Positions 1 to 9,133 of a stretch of DNA of 37,464 nt are shown in pieces. The first letter of the stretch is position 1; every line of letters starts with the position of its first letter. The notes beneath the pieces were generated by a model. The model was not told where the DNA came from. It did not search any database and was given only the letters and a program-made list of their open reading frames with translations. The stretch comes from Bacteroidota bacterium (GTDB lineage Bacteria > Bacteroidota > Bacteroidia > UKL13-3), in the NCBI GenBank assembly GCA_027491355.1, contig JAIXWI010000040.1:1-37464 (forward strand), in the 5' to 3' direction. The translations under genes were made by a program, and so were the position numbers.

Positions 1-3000
1 ACAACAGATTTAAAGTGGAACAATCCCATTACAATGACGTCAAGTGGCGCAACATTTAAACCACTTTACAATGTTGCACAAAGAAATGTACAAGGACCTA
101 AAAGAGATAGTTTTATGTTTTGTTGGACCCCTCCAGCAGATAAAGCTACCAGCTTACCTCATTATTTCATTGTTACTGCAAAAGATAGAATGTGTCCTGT
201 ACCAGCAAGGTCAAGTAGGTCTTTTGGTATTACGGTAGGCAAAATTCCGCAAGCAGTCATTAACAAAGTAGACAAACGATGTGGTAATTACGAATTCTCT
301 TTTGCCATTACCAACAACATGACAGTCAACAATACATATACGCAGTTTAGGGTAGAAACGGCCCCAAATTCTGATAATTATGTAAATTACCCTGTTGGTA
401 CAACACCAACCACCTCACCTCCTCCAGCAACACCTCCAGCTTCTGCACTCATAAGACACAAGTTTACAAGATCGGGTTGGCACAAAATTCGTCTGAGATT
501 GACAAATGTTGCGCCCCCTAATCAAGATTGTCCGAACGACAGAATAGTTGACTCTGTTTTTATACCTGAATTGGTGAAGGTTAGTGTTCGTGATACTTTT
601 AACTGTTTCGGTGTGCCTGTAAAAGTTCAAGCCAATTCAAAAGGAGGTACGCCATTTGCAGGATTTCCAGGTTTCTACAGGTACTACTACTATTTAGGAG
701 ACATGACATCTCTTAATTTGGTTAATAAAAACGTTGCATCTCCAGGTGGAACATTGGCCGACTCAAATGCGTTTTTAAATCCAACCAATGCTGGTAACAC
801 AACAAAATATAAGATAGTAGTAGCAGACAATTTTGGATGTAGAGATTCCGTTCCATTATCAATCTTTACCCGTAACTTGCCAAAACGAGAGTTGCCTAAT
901 TCAATTAGAATTTGCTCTGGAGCAAGTGATACGCTCAATGCAGGAACTAGTGATGAAACAGTAGGAAACTGGACTTGGAGAAAATCCCCTGCCTTCCCTG
1001 TATTGAAAGACTCCCTGTCTCAATTTATTTTCCCTTCAGATAGTGGAAGGTACTATGTAAGAAAAATAGATACCTGGGGTTGTTTAAGAATAGATTCTTC
1101 AGATATTTTTGTAAACAAAGTGGTTCCTGTTTTTGCAGGCAGAAATGATACCATTTGCTTCAAAGATCCACCATTGGTTTTAAGAGCAATTGGTACCACT
1201 GCAGCAATTGATAGTTTCCAGTGGAGTAAAATGCCAATTACCCTTGATAGTACCGTTATTTCTAGGGCAGATACTTTGGCAGTAACTCCAGATAAAACAT
1301 CATCTTACAGGGTAAAAGGTTTTATCACTTATCAAGGAGTAACCTGTTCAAATGTAGACACCATTATAGTTGCAGTAAATCCGCTACCTGTTATTGAACC
1401 CATTTCACCTGTTATCTTGTGTAAAACATCTTTCAGTTCTATTATTTTACCAAGAGTAGAGGCAACCAATGCAATTGATGTACAGAATATTTGGACTTAC
1501 CCACTGAACCCTACTGCTATTTCAGGTGGTGACCAATTGAATACAAACAGACTCATGAATTTACCGTCAGAGTCTGACCTGTATCCATATGGAAACTATA
1601 TCAACCTAGAAATAAAAGACAAAAACAAATGTTCAATCCGAGATTCTCTACTAGTTGCAATTTTCCCTGTACCAAGAGCAGATGCTGGTGTTAGCAGAAT
1701 TATTTGTGACAATCAAGCCACCAGGGTACTTACTTTACCTGTAAGGGTTGCTACTTCTAATGCAGAATCATGGACAGGAAGAGGGGTTGTGAAAACCTCA
1801 GCTTTGAATACCTATGGCTTTGACATTGATGCACCAGACATCAAGTTTGCACCTGATACAAACATTTTAACTTACACTTCTAAGGTTCAGTTCTTCCCTA
1901 CAATGGAAGTTGTTCTAAATCCAGACATCAAGGGAGTTTATGTAAACTCACCTCCAAATGGTTGCCCAGCTATGGATACCACTGTTTATGTGGTTATCAA
2001 AACACCAATTTTGAATCCAGGGGTAGAGCCTTTTATTTGTTTATCGAATGGTGTGTTTGATTTACAAAAAGAAATCAAACAAAGAGACACAACAACCAAC
2101 AGTTATTGGGAGTTTGCTCCTTCAGACATTGCATACAGGCCAGCGCTTACCCAAAGAAGGTATTTTGATCCTGGAAATTCGGTAATTAGTTCACCTGCAA
2201 ATCCTTTAACCGTTCCTACACAATTCAAGTTGTTGTATAAAAATGATGCAACAGGTTGTTTGGTAGAAAAACCAATGAATGTAACGGTAACACCTAATCC
2301 TGATGTTAAACTGATTGTTTCAGATTCAGCAGTTTGTATCAACGATGCGATTGCAAATTTTACATTGTACTCATCTATTTCAAATGCTGAACCTGCAGAT
2401 ATCAGTGGTACAACATTGACAGCAAATCCAAATAATATCAATCAATCTATCCAAGTTTCTACTGGAAAGGCAATATTGGATTTATCTAAAAGAGACGTAA
2501 CAGCAGGCTTCTATAAATTGTATTTCAATTATGTAGACCCAATTACGGGTTGTAGCAATGCGGATACGAATCAAATTCGAATTCAATCACCACCTGAAAT
2601 TGAATTGCCTTCAGATCAAATACTGTGTGAATACAATGCAGATTTATTTACAATAGTTCCAGTGAAGAGCCCACTGAATCCACCATATAGCATTGCTTGG
2701 ACAACACCTGATGGAACCCCAGCCAATATAGTACCAGGACCATCAGGTATGACATATACTACAAGCACCCAAGATAAAATCAATAAAAAAGTAACCTTCA
2801 GGGCTAGCTCTCAGTTTAACAACTTTAACTTGCCAATTGGTACCAATACCTTTGAAGATGCTTGTGCAAGTTACCCTGCATTTGATGAAATGGTTTACAA
2901 CATTAAGCCTAAACCATTTGCAGACTTTAGCTATCCTCCAGGTGTTTGTGTTGATCCTGGTCAATTAGATGCTACGTTTACGGCTTTTCCTACGAACGTA

Positions 3001-3774
3001 ACCAGTCCTAAGTATTTTTGGTTTGAAGGAGCAGTTTCTAGCACACCACTTAACAGTAATCCTGCCACAGACAATATTTTTAGTAAGACCTATACAAAAG
3101 CAGGTAAAACAAATGTGTTTTTGATGGTTGAACAAGATGGATGTTATGACACTGCCTCACATGTGGTTGAAACATATCCTACCCCAATTGCTGAGTTTTC
3201 GCACTTGCCTTACACTACTACCATTGCTAATCCATATTACAGTTTTAACAATGAAAGCAATCCAAACTCTGGATTGTATCCAAGTTTGTTTTATACATGG
3301 AATTTTGGCAAAGGAAAACCAGCCAATGCATCTGATTACAACGCGGTGAGTCCACAAAATGTTCAATTCCCGCCTGACACTGCAAACCATTATGTTACAT
3401 TAGTAGCTAGAAACGAATGGGGTTGTGCGGATACGGTTACTTATTCTGTAAAAGTTGAACCAGATATTACCGTATTCATACCTTCAGCGTTTTATCCTAA
3501 CAGTAATGTAGATTGTAAGCCAGTTTCATTCCAAGACGATTGTAACAAAACATTTAAAATTGTAGCGGACGGAATTGAATCAATTGATATCATGGTGTTC
3601 GACAGATGGGGACAAATGGTTTTCAGAACCAATGATGTAAAAATTGGTTGGAATGGAACTGACATGAAAACAAATCAAGATTGTCAACAAGATGCCTATA
3701 TATATCAAGTAAATGCAACTAGCTCTGGTGGTAAAAAATACAGCTATTCAGGCTCAGTTATCTTGTTTAGGTAA
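1..3774 (+). CDS. Giant T9SS type-B sorted surface protein, 5' partial
   Basis: The frame is open from base 1 (TTDLKWNNPIT precedes the first ATG at 34), so the gene starts outside the window and only its last 1,257 codons are seen. The protein is a chain of Ig/PKD-like beta-sandwich units rich in Thr, Pro and Asn, with repeated motifs such as 'ICSG', 'DTICFKDPP' and 'VCVDPGQLD', each opening a unit with a Cys. A PKD-like unit ('YTWNFGKG', 'HYVTLVARNEWGCADTVTY') lies just before the C-terminus. The last ~95 residues are a CHU_C / gliding motility-associated C-terminal domain: 'VFIPSAFYPNSN', 'IMVFDRWGQMVF', 'GWNGTDMK', 'DAYIYQVNA'. In known family members this domain is a type-B T9SS signal, so export across the outer membrane and surface attachment or release is expected. 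No enzyme motif is visible. A role in adhesion, matrix or gliding is inference. Confidence 0.85.
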   Translation, partial: TTDLKWNNPITMTSSGATFKPLYNVAQRNVQGPKRDSFMFCWTPPADKATSLPHYFIVTAKDRMCPVPARSSRSFGITVGKIPQAVINKVDKRCGNYEFSFAITNNMTVNNTYTQFRVETAPNSDNYVNYPVGTTPTTSPPPATPPASALIRHKFTRSGWHKIRLRLTNVAPPNQDCPNDRIVDSVFIPELVKVSVRDTFNCFGVPVKVQANSKGGTPFAGFPGFYRYYYYLGDMTSLNLVNKNVASPGGTLADSNAFLNPTNAGNTTKYKIVVADNFGCRDSVPLSIFTRNLPKRELPNSIRICSGASDTLNAGTSDETVGNWTWRKSPAFPVLKDSLSQFIFPSDSGRYYVRKIDTWGCLRIDSSDIFVNKVVPVFAGRNDTICFKDPPLVLRAIGTTAAIDSFQWSKMPITLDSTVISRADTLAVTPDKTSSYRVKGFITYQGVTCSNVDTIIVAVNPLPVIEPISPVILCKTSFSSIILPRVEATNAIDVQNIWTYPLNPTAISGGDQLNTNRLMNLPSESDLYPYGNYINLEIKDKNKCSIRDSLLVAIFPVPRADAGVSRIICDNQATRVLTLPVRVATSNAESWTGRGVVKTSALNTYGFDIDAPDIKFAPDTNILTYTSKVQFFPTMEVVLNPDIKGVYVNSPPNGCPAMDTTVYVVIKTPILNPGVEPFICLSNGVFDLQKEIKQRDTTTNSYWEFAPSDIAYRPALTQRRYFDPGNSVISSPANPLTVPTQFKLLYKNDATGCLVEKPMNVTVTPNPDVKLIVSDSAVCINDAIANFTLYSSISNAEPADISGTTLTANPNNINQSIQVSTGKAILDLSKRDVTAGFYKLYFNYVDPITGCSNADTNQIRIQSPPEIELPSDQILCEYNADLFTIVPVKSPLNPPYSIAWTTPDGTPANIVPGPSGMTYTTSTQDKINKKVTFRASSQFNNFNLPIGTNTFEDACASYPAFDEMVYNIKPKPFADFSYPPGVCVDPGQLDATFTAFPTNVTSPKYFWFEGAVSSTPLNSNPATDNIFSKTYTKAGKTNVFLMVEQDGCYDTASHVVETYPTPIAEFSHLPYTTTIANPYYSFNNESNPNSGLYPSLFYTWNFGKGKPANASDYNAVSPQNVQFPPDTANHYVTLVARNEWGCADTVTYSVKVEPDITVFIPSAFYPNSNVDCKPVSFQDDCNKTFKIVADGIESIDIMVFDRWGQMVFRTNDVKIGWNGTDMKTNQDCQQDAYIYQVNATSSGGKKYSYSGSVILFR

Positions 3775-3793
3775 ACAGGGAATGAACCCAAAC

Positions 3794-3830
3794 AAAAAGG
3801 GCGGCTTCACTTTGTGAAGCCGCCCTTTTT
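3794..3830. terminator. Bidirectional intrinsic terminator
   Basis: A perfect 17-bp inverted repeat (arms 3794-3810 and 3814-3830, loop TTT) has a GC-rich core (GGGCGGCTTCAC) flanked by A5 on the left and T5 on the right, so it reads as a Rho-independent terminator on both strands. It lies between the convergent stops at 3774 and 3846 and serves both genes. Confidence 0.9.
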
Positions 3831-3845
3831 GTTGGTTCGAATGGC

Positions 3846-5219
3846 CTATTCTAATTCAATTTTTTCTTCTTCTTTAATTTGCGCAAAACCACCCCAAACA
3901 TTTTTAACGTTAGTAAAACCATGTTTTTTAAATAAACTGGCAGCCACCATACTTCTGTATCCTCCTGCACAATGCACCAGACATTCTGCATGTTTATCAA
4001 GTGCTTCTACTTCTTGTTGTAACAGATCAAGCGGTATGTTTTTTGCTTTTTTAACATGTTTGTCCTTAAATTCAGAAGGCTTTCTTACATCTATAATCAT
4101 TGCATTTGGATTGTGTTTTGCATCTAATGCAAATTCTTCTGATGAAATAGAAATGACCATGTCGTATTTTTTGCCAGCATCTTTCCAGGTATCAAAACCA
4201 CCTGTTAGAAAACCCAAAATTTGATCAAACCCAACTCTGGTTAAACGTGTAATGGTTTCCTCTTCGGTTTCAGGTTTACAAACCAATAAAATGGGTTGAT
4301 GCAAATCAATGATAGTGGCTGCCCAAATTGCAAATTGACCATTTAAGCCGAAGTTTATAGAACCTGGTACAAAGCCTAATTCAAAGAAATCAGGAATGCG
4401 ACTATCTATAACAATTGCCCCTTTTGATAGGTGGTTTTCAAAATCAGCAACAGACAGAGGGCTAAGTCCTTTTTTTACAACCTCATCGTATTCAGAGTAT
4501 CCATTTTTATTCAATGCCGCATCTTTGAAAAAATAAGCAGGAGCAGGGCTTATTCCAGCACACACAGCCTCTATAAATGCTGATTTATCGGTTATTTTCA
4601 ATGCATAGTTATTGGCCTTTTGTTGACCAATTGTACTGCTTGTTTCCTTGCCGATATTTTTACCACAGGCAGAACCAGCTCCATGCGCAGGATAAACTAC
4701 CACATCATCAGGCAATACAATGAGTTTTTTTAATGATTCAAACATCATAGCCGCCAACTCTTCTTTGCTCATTATACCATCTAATAAATCGGGTCTACCA
4801 ACATCTCCTACAAACAAGGTATCTCCGGTAAATACAGCCTGTTGTTTTCCATTTTCATCTGTCAACAGAAAGCAAGAACTTTCTAGAGTATGTCCTGGGG
4901 TATGCAAAACTTTTACAGTAATTTTTCCAATTTTAAATTCATCTCCATCATTGGCAACAGTTACTTTAAAACCGGTTTTAGTATTTGGCCCATAAACAAT
5001 TTCAGCACCCGTATGTGCAGCTAAATCTAAATGACCGCTAACAAAATCTGCATGAAAATGTGTTTCAAAAACATATTTTATTTTAGCACCATTTGCATGT
5101 GCTTTTTCTATATAGCCATGGAAATCTCTTAAAGGATCAATAATGGCTGCTTCTCCATCACTTTCAATGTAATAGGCCGCTTGTGCTAGGCAGTTCGTAT
5201 AAATTTGTTCTATAATCAT
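3846..5219 (-). CDS. MBL-fold persulfide dioxygenase with two rhodanese domains (CstB-like)
   Basis: 457 aa from the ATG at 5219. An in-frame TTG two codons upstream (5225) is less likely. The N-terminal metallo-beta-lactamase fold (about 1-240) has the ETHE1-type motifs THFHADF (H54, H56, D58), HTPGH (H110), GDTLFVGDVGRPDL (D133) and PAHGAGSACG (H179), the non-heme iron site of persulfide dioxygenases. Two rhodanese domains follow. The first (about 255-345) has VCKPETEEET where an active-site loop would be and looks degenerate. The second (about 358-450) has a complete HCAGGYRS loop with Cys417. The order dioxygenase, pseudo-rhodanese, rhodanese matches the known CstB architecture for persulfide/sulfide detoxification to sulfite and thiosulfate. 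The stop of tsaB lies 2 nt upstream, so the two are cotranscribed. Substrate is inferred from the family. Confidence 0.88.
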   Translation of the reverse strand: MIIEQIYTNCLAQAAYYIESDGEAAIIDPLRDFHGYIEKAHANGAKIKYVFETHFHADFVSGHLDLAAHTGAEIVYGPNTKTGFKVTVANDGDEFKIGKITVKVLHTPGHTLESSCFLLTDENGKQQAVFTGDTLFVGDVGRPDLLDGIMSKEELAAMMFESLKKLIVLPDDVVVYPAHGAGSACGKNIGKETSSTIGQQKANNYALKITDKSAFIEAVCAGISPAPAYFFKDAALNKNGYSEYDEVVKKGLSPLSVADFENHLSKGAIVIDSRIPDFFELGFVPGSINFGLNGQFAIWAATIIDLHQPILLVCKPETEEETITRLTRVGFDQILGFLTGGFDTWKDAGKKYDMVISISSEEFALDAKHNPNAMIIDVRKPSEFKDKHVKKAKNIPLDLLQQEVEALDKHAECLVHCAGGYRSMVAASLFKKHGFTNVKNVWGGFAQIKEEEKIELE

Positions 5220-5221
5220 GT

Positions 5222-5911
5222 TCAAAATAATTTCTTAGGTGTGGTTCCAATAAAATCTTTCAGGTAAAAAGGTTCAATATAAGCAATATCTGCAACCCTG
5301 TTTTCCTGGTAATGTGTAAATGCAATTTTAGCCATTCCCTTAACAGATGCATATAATGAATGGAGGTAAACTAAATGAGCGGACTTGCAATGATTCTTAA
5401 ATTTTTCAGCCCCAGAACCAAAAACATAACAAGTATCAACAGCTAGGTATTTTTGGTAGCTAGATGCGTCTAGAATAACTGGTGAAACGGGTTCAATGAT
5501 TTGTAGGGCTGCATTCCAAACACCAGAATAAACTTCCATTCTTCTTGCATCAAGTTGAGGAATTAAGTAGCCGTTACCATTAAAATCAGGATGCTTGCTT
5601 GCTTGATAGGCCATGGCATCAAGGGTGCCAATTGCAATGAGCGGTATATCCAATGCAAAACAATATCCTTTAGCGGCAGACAATCCAACCCTCAGACCAG
5701 TATAGCTTCCAGGGCCAATACTAATAGCAACTGCATCAATTTGATTCAATTCAAGCTGCACTTTCTGTAAAACTTTAGCTACCAAAACCTGTAATTGTGC
5801 CGCATGTTCATTCTTAATAAAAAGCTCTTCCATACCAACCAATTCTCCATTGGTTGAAATACCTACAGAACACACATCTGTTGCCGTTTCTATTAATAAA
5901 ATACTTGTCAT
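5222..5911 (-). CDS. tsaB: tRNA threonylcarbamoyladenosine biosynthesis protein TsaB
   Basis: 229 aa from the ATG at 5911. A TTG at 5923 extends the frame by four residues but lies inside the candidate -7 box. The ASKHA-fold N-terminus ILLIETATDVCSVGI, the NEHAAQL segment and AISIGPGSYTGLRVGLSAAK are diagnostic of TsaB (YeaZ), the non-catalytic partner of TsaD in the complex that makes t6A at position 37 of ANN-decoding tRNAs. Length fits the family. TsaD, TsaE and TsaC are not in the window. It is followed 2 nt later by the CstB-like gene and is divergent from recJ. Confidence 0.92.
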   Translation of the reverse strand: MTSILLIETATDVCSVGISTNGELVGMEELFIKNEHAAQLQVLVAKVLQKVQLELNQIDAVAISIGPGSYTGLRVGLSAAKGYCFALDIPLIAIGTLDAMAYQASKHPDFNGNGYLIPQLDARRMEVYSGVWNAALQIIEPVSPVILDASSYQKYLAVDTCYVFGSGAEKFKNHCKSAHLVYLHSLYASVKGMAKIAFTHYQENRVADIAYIEPFYLKDFIGTTPKKLF

Positions 5912-5938
5912 TTTGGAACTCAAAGGTAGTTACTTTTG
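5905..5938 (+). promoter_or_regulatory. Candidate promoter for recJ
   Basis: TTG (5905-5907), a 23-bp spacer and TACTTTTG (5931-5938) fit the Bacteroidota TTG-N17-23-TAnnTTTG pattern. It lies about 98 bp before the recJ ATG, giving a leader of roughly 90 nt. Its -7 box is 2 bp from the opposite-strand tsaB box. Confidence 0.35.
5921..5928 (-). promoter_or_regulatory. Candidate -7 box for tsaB
   Basis: Minus-strand TACCTTTG fits the Bacteroidota TAnnTTTG consensus and ends 9 nt before the tsaB ATG, implying a nearly leaderless mRNA. No TTG (-33) lies at 17-23 bp. Only the half-site is supported. Confidence 0.35.
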
Positions 5939-6035
5939 AATTGAATTTGCATTTCTGGAAAGTCTTAAAATTTTCCTATTGTATTTTAAAATTTCTAGCA
6001 TCAAGGGATTTTGATTATCTTGCAGGGCTATTAAA

Positions 6036-7742
6036 ATGACAAAACGCTGGCTTCCAAAAATATTACCCGAGAAAAACCTAGTTGAACAACTATCAAAGTT
6101 GATTAACTTGAATAAGGTGCTAACTGGCATTCTGATTCAAAGGGGTATAGCTAGCTTTGAAATTGCCAAAAAATTTTTCAGACCTCAACTGTCAGACTTG
6201 TACGACCCCTTTATCATGAAAGGGATGGATGGTGCCATTTTAAGAATAGAAGAAGCCATTCAGAAAAACCAAAAAATTCTAATTTATGGTGATTATGATG
6301 TAGATGGAACAACAGCAGTATCTACTGTTTATTCTTTCTTTTCTAAGAGATACAATAACCTTGATTATTATATTCCAGATCGTTACACAGAAGGTTATGG
6401 CATCAGTTTTATGTCCATTGATTGGGCAAGAAACAATGCGTTCTCCCTTATCATTGCATTGGATTGTGGAATCAAATCAATTGATAAGGTTAATTATGCC
6501 AAAGACCAAGGAATAGATTTTATCATTTGCGATCACCATTTACCTGGTGATGAAATACCTGATGCTGTTGCGGTATTGAATCCCAAACAAAAAGATTGTC
6601 CTTATCCGTTTAAGGAATTATCGGGATGTGGAATTGGTTTTAAGCTGATTCAGGCATATGCTCAGAAACACCAGATTTCATTCAAAGAGGTAGAAAAATA
6701 CCTTGATTTGGCAGCGGTAAGTATTGCTTCTGATTTGGTTCCCATTTTAGATGAGAATAGAATCTTAGCATATTATGGCTTAAAAAGATTAAAAGACAAT
6801 CCTAACAATGGGTTGAAAGCCCTCCTTGAAGAATACCCACTAAAACCAGAATACAGTGTCAATGATATTGTGTTTTTTATAGGTCCAAGAATCAATGCTG
6901 CTGGTAGAATTGCTGATGCAAAAGAATCTGTTCGTTTAATGACCTCACCTGATGCTGCTGATGCAAAAAGAATTGCATTTTTGGTAAATCAACACAACAA
7001 TGAAAGGCGCACTTTTGATCAATCAATTACAGAGCATGCTTTTGAATTAATTGAAAAAGATCCACTTTTTGCTGAAAGAAAAAGCACTGTTTTGTTTCAC
7101 AATGAGTGGCATAAAGGCGTAATAGGTATTGTTGCATCCCGTCTCATTGAAAAGTATTACAGACCTACAATTGTTTTAACAGAATCAAATGGTATGGCAA
7201 CTGGAAGTGCAAGATCTGTTGAAGGGTTTGATTTGTACAGTGCCATAGAGTCTTGTAGCGATTTGTTGGATCAATATGGTGGTCATACCCATGCTGCCGG
7301 ACTTACCTTAAAGTTAGAGAATCTGAGTTCTTTCAAGGAAAGATTTGAGCGAGTGGTAGCCGAAAACATTGAACACAGAAGTTTAACTCCAGAAATTGAG
7401 TACGATATGGAGATAGATTTGCGAACCATTACGCCAAAGTTTTTCAATGTACTCAAACAGTTTTCACCTTTTGGACCGGGCAATCAAAACCCTGTTTTCA
7501 TGAGTAAACATGTATGGGATGTAGGTGATGTTACTAAAGTAGGTAACAACCATTTAAAACTCAGTTTAACTCAAGAAAATGGTGGTAGAATTTTCAAGGC
7601 CATCGCATTTGGATTGGGTGAGCATTATGAAAAAGTGGCCCAAGGCATTTCATTTGACATTTGTTATACCATTGAAGAAAACCACTTCAACGGACATGTC
7701 AACATTCAGTTGAACATCAAAGACATTTTATTTAAATCTTAA
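6036..7742 (+). CDS. recJ: Single-stranded-DNA-specific exonuclease RecJ
   Basis: 568 aa, typical length. RecJ is the 5'-3' ssDNA exonuclease of recombination and mismatch repair, working in the cytoplasm with a two-metal DHH active site. Visible motifs are YGDYDVDG (about 84-91), ALDCG, the DHH signature CDHHLPGDE (D166-H167-H168), LNPKQ, SGCGIGFK and VSIASDLVP in the DHH domain. DHHA1 motifs are GVIGIVASRLIEKYYRPTIV and GGHTHAAG, followed by the C-terminal OB-like domain with FGPGNQNPVF. It converges on kmo with only 7 nt between stops and no visible terminator. Confidence 0.95.
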   Translation: MTKRWLPKILPEKNLVEQLSKLINLNKVLTGILIQRGIASFEIAKKFFRPQLSDLYDPFIMKGMDGAILRIEEAIQKNQKILIYGDYDVDGTTAVSTVYSFFSKRYNNLDYYIPDRYTEGYGISFMSIDWARNNAFSLIIALDCGIKSIDKVNYAKDQGIDFIICDHHLPGDEIPDAVAVLNPKQKDCPYPFKELSGCGIGFKLIQAYAQKHQISFKEVEKYLDLAAVSIASDLVPILDENRILAYYGLKRLKDNPNNGLKALLEEYPLKPEYSVNDIVFFIGPRINAAGRIADAKESVRLMTSPDAADAKRIAFLVNQHNNERRTFDQSITEHAFELIEKDPLFAERKSTVLFHNEWHKGVIGIVASRLIEKYYRPTIVLTESNGMATGSARSVEGFDLYSAIESCSDLLDQYGGHTHAAGLTLKLENLSSFKERFERVVAENIEHRSLTPEIEYDMEIDLRTITPKFFNVLKQFSPFGPGNQNPVFMSKHVWDVGDVTKVGNNHLKLSLTQENGGRIFKAIAFGLGEHYEKVAQGISFDICYTIEENHFNGHVNIQLNIKDILFKS

Positions 7743-7749
7743 CACCCTT

Positions 7750-9087
7750 CTAGTCTAGCAAGTGCCAAAGCTTTTCCATGTAAGTGGCATCTGCAATCTT
7801 AGATTCTGCACCATTTGCAATTATTTGCTCTAACAACATATCGTTTTTCTTTCCTTGTTCCAAAGCATAGCTGTATGGACTTAAACTGAAGGTTGTAAGT
7901 TCATATTGTGATTTGAATTTATCTGGGTACAAATCAGACAATTCATGTTCTATGTGTTTTTTATGTAAGAAATGTTTGTCGCCAACTTTGTCAGCCATTT
8001 CGTAATAATTTTGTACTGCAAGCTCTGAAATGGCATCAGCATTGGGTTTGCGTAGTTTTTGGTATGCATCAAAAATCTTTTCCCAATCATCACCATATGC
8101 TTCTATGCACTCATCTAATACCACACAATCTTCAAAACTGCAATTCATTCCTTGTCCATAAAAAGGTACGATGGCATGTGCAGCATCACCCAATAGCGCT
8201 AACTTGTCTTTGCGCACCCATGGGTAACAACGAACCGTAACCAAGCTAGAGGTTGGATTGTTAAAGAAATCCTCAACTAAAGTAGGCATCATTGGAACTG
8301 CATCAGCAAAATGGGTGCTGAAAAATTGAACAACATCAGCTTCAGTTTTCAAACCAGAGAAACCAAATTCACCCTCAAAAGGCATAAACAATGTGCAAGT
8401 GAAGTCGCCAGCAGGATTGGGAAGTGCTATCATCATAAAGGATCCTCTTGGCCAAATATGCAAAGCATTTTTTTCCATTTGGAATTGATTCATTCCTGCC
8501 GCAGGTATGACTAATTCTTTGTATCCAACGTGTAAATAAGATTGCGAATAATTGAATCGGTCGGTTATTTGCATTCTACCTCTGGTAGCGGCAAAGGCTC
8601 CATCTGTACCAATTATGTGATCGGCAGTAAAAGTTTGTAAACTTCCATCAGCCATTTCAAACGTAGCCATGCAATTATCCATGTCAACATCTGTACATTT
8701 TGCATTGAAATACAAATGAATGTTTGGGTATTTTTCGGTTAGTTCTATTAGTTTCAAATTCAATCTGCCTCTAGAAACGGAATTGATGGCTTGTCCATCT
8801 TTTCCATAAGGCTGATAGTTCAGTTCGCCAGCCTTACTGTGCATCATTCTACCAGGCATAGGAATGGCATCTTGCAAAATTTCTTCGTCTAATCCAATTT
8901 TCTTTAAGGCGTTCAAGCCCCTTGTAGAAAGTGCTAGGTTGATAGATCTACCCGCATAAATTTTTGCTGTTCTTAAATCAGGTCTGCGTTCAAACAAATG
9001 AACATCAAATCCTCTTTTAGCAAGGTATATCGATAAAAGTGAACCTGATAATCCTCCTCCGATGATGCTGATTTTTTTTGCTTTCAT
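7750..9087 (-). CDS. kmo: Kynurenine 3-monooxygenase
   Basis: 445 aa. This FAD-dependent aromatic hydroxylase converts L-kynurenine to 3-hydroxykynurenine with NADPH and O2. It has the Rossmann GGGLSG (10-15) with FERRPD ending the second strand, the KMO-type GRSINLALSTRGL (46-58), and the second FAD motif GDAAHAIVPFYGQGMN (300-315). The C-terminus (about 385-445) lacks the strongly hydrophobic tail of mitochondrial KMO, in line with a soluble bacterial enzyme. kynU ends 46 nt upstream on the same strand and makes the next enzyme, so an operon is likely. The product pathway is 3-hydroxyanthranilate, then quinolinate and NAD. The next enzyme, HaaO, is not in the window. Confidence 0.95.
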   Translation of the reverse strand: MKAKKISIIGGGLSGSLLSIYLAKRGFDVHLFERRPDLRTAKIYAGRSINLALSTRGLNALKKIGLDEEILQDAIPMPGRMMHSKAGELNYQPYGKDGQAINSVSRGRLNLKLIELTEKYPNIHLYFNAKCTDVDMDNCMATFEMADGSLQTFTADHIIGTDGAFAATRGRMQITDRFNYSQSYLHVGYKELVIPAAGMNQFQMEKNALHIWPRGSFMMIALPNPAGDFTCTLFMPFEGEFGFSGLKTEADVVQFFSTHFADAVPMMPTLVEDFFNNPTSSLVTVRCYPWVRKDKLALLGDAAHAIVPFYGQGMNCSFEDCVVLDECIEAYGDDWEKIFDAYQKLRKPNADAISELAVQNYYEMADKVGDKHFLHKKHIEHELSDLYPDKFKSQYELTTFSLSPYSYALEQGKKNDMLLEQIIANGAESKIADATYMEKLWHLLD

Positions 9088-9133
9088 GATATGCGAACTT
9101 ATAATTTTACTTTACCAATTGTTATGATAGAAA

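Noticed and set aside
2103-2441. Minus-strand open frame of 112 codons
   Set aside because: It lies wholly inside the 1-3774 coding sequence, has no family features, and is an antisense shadow.
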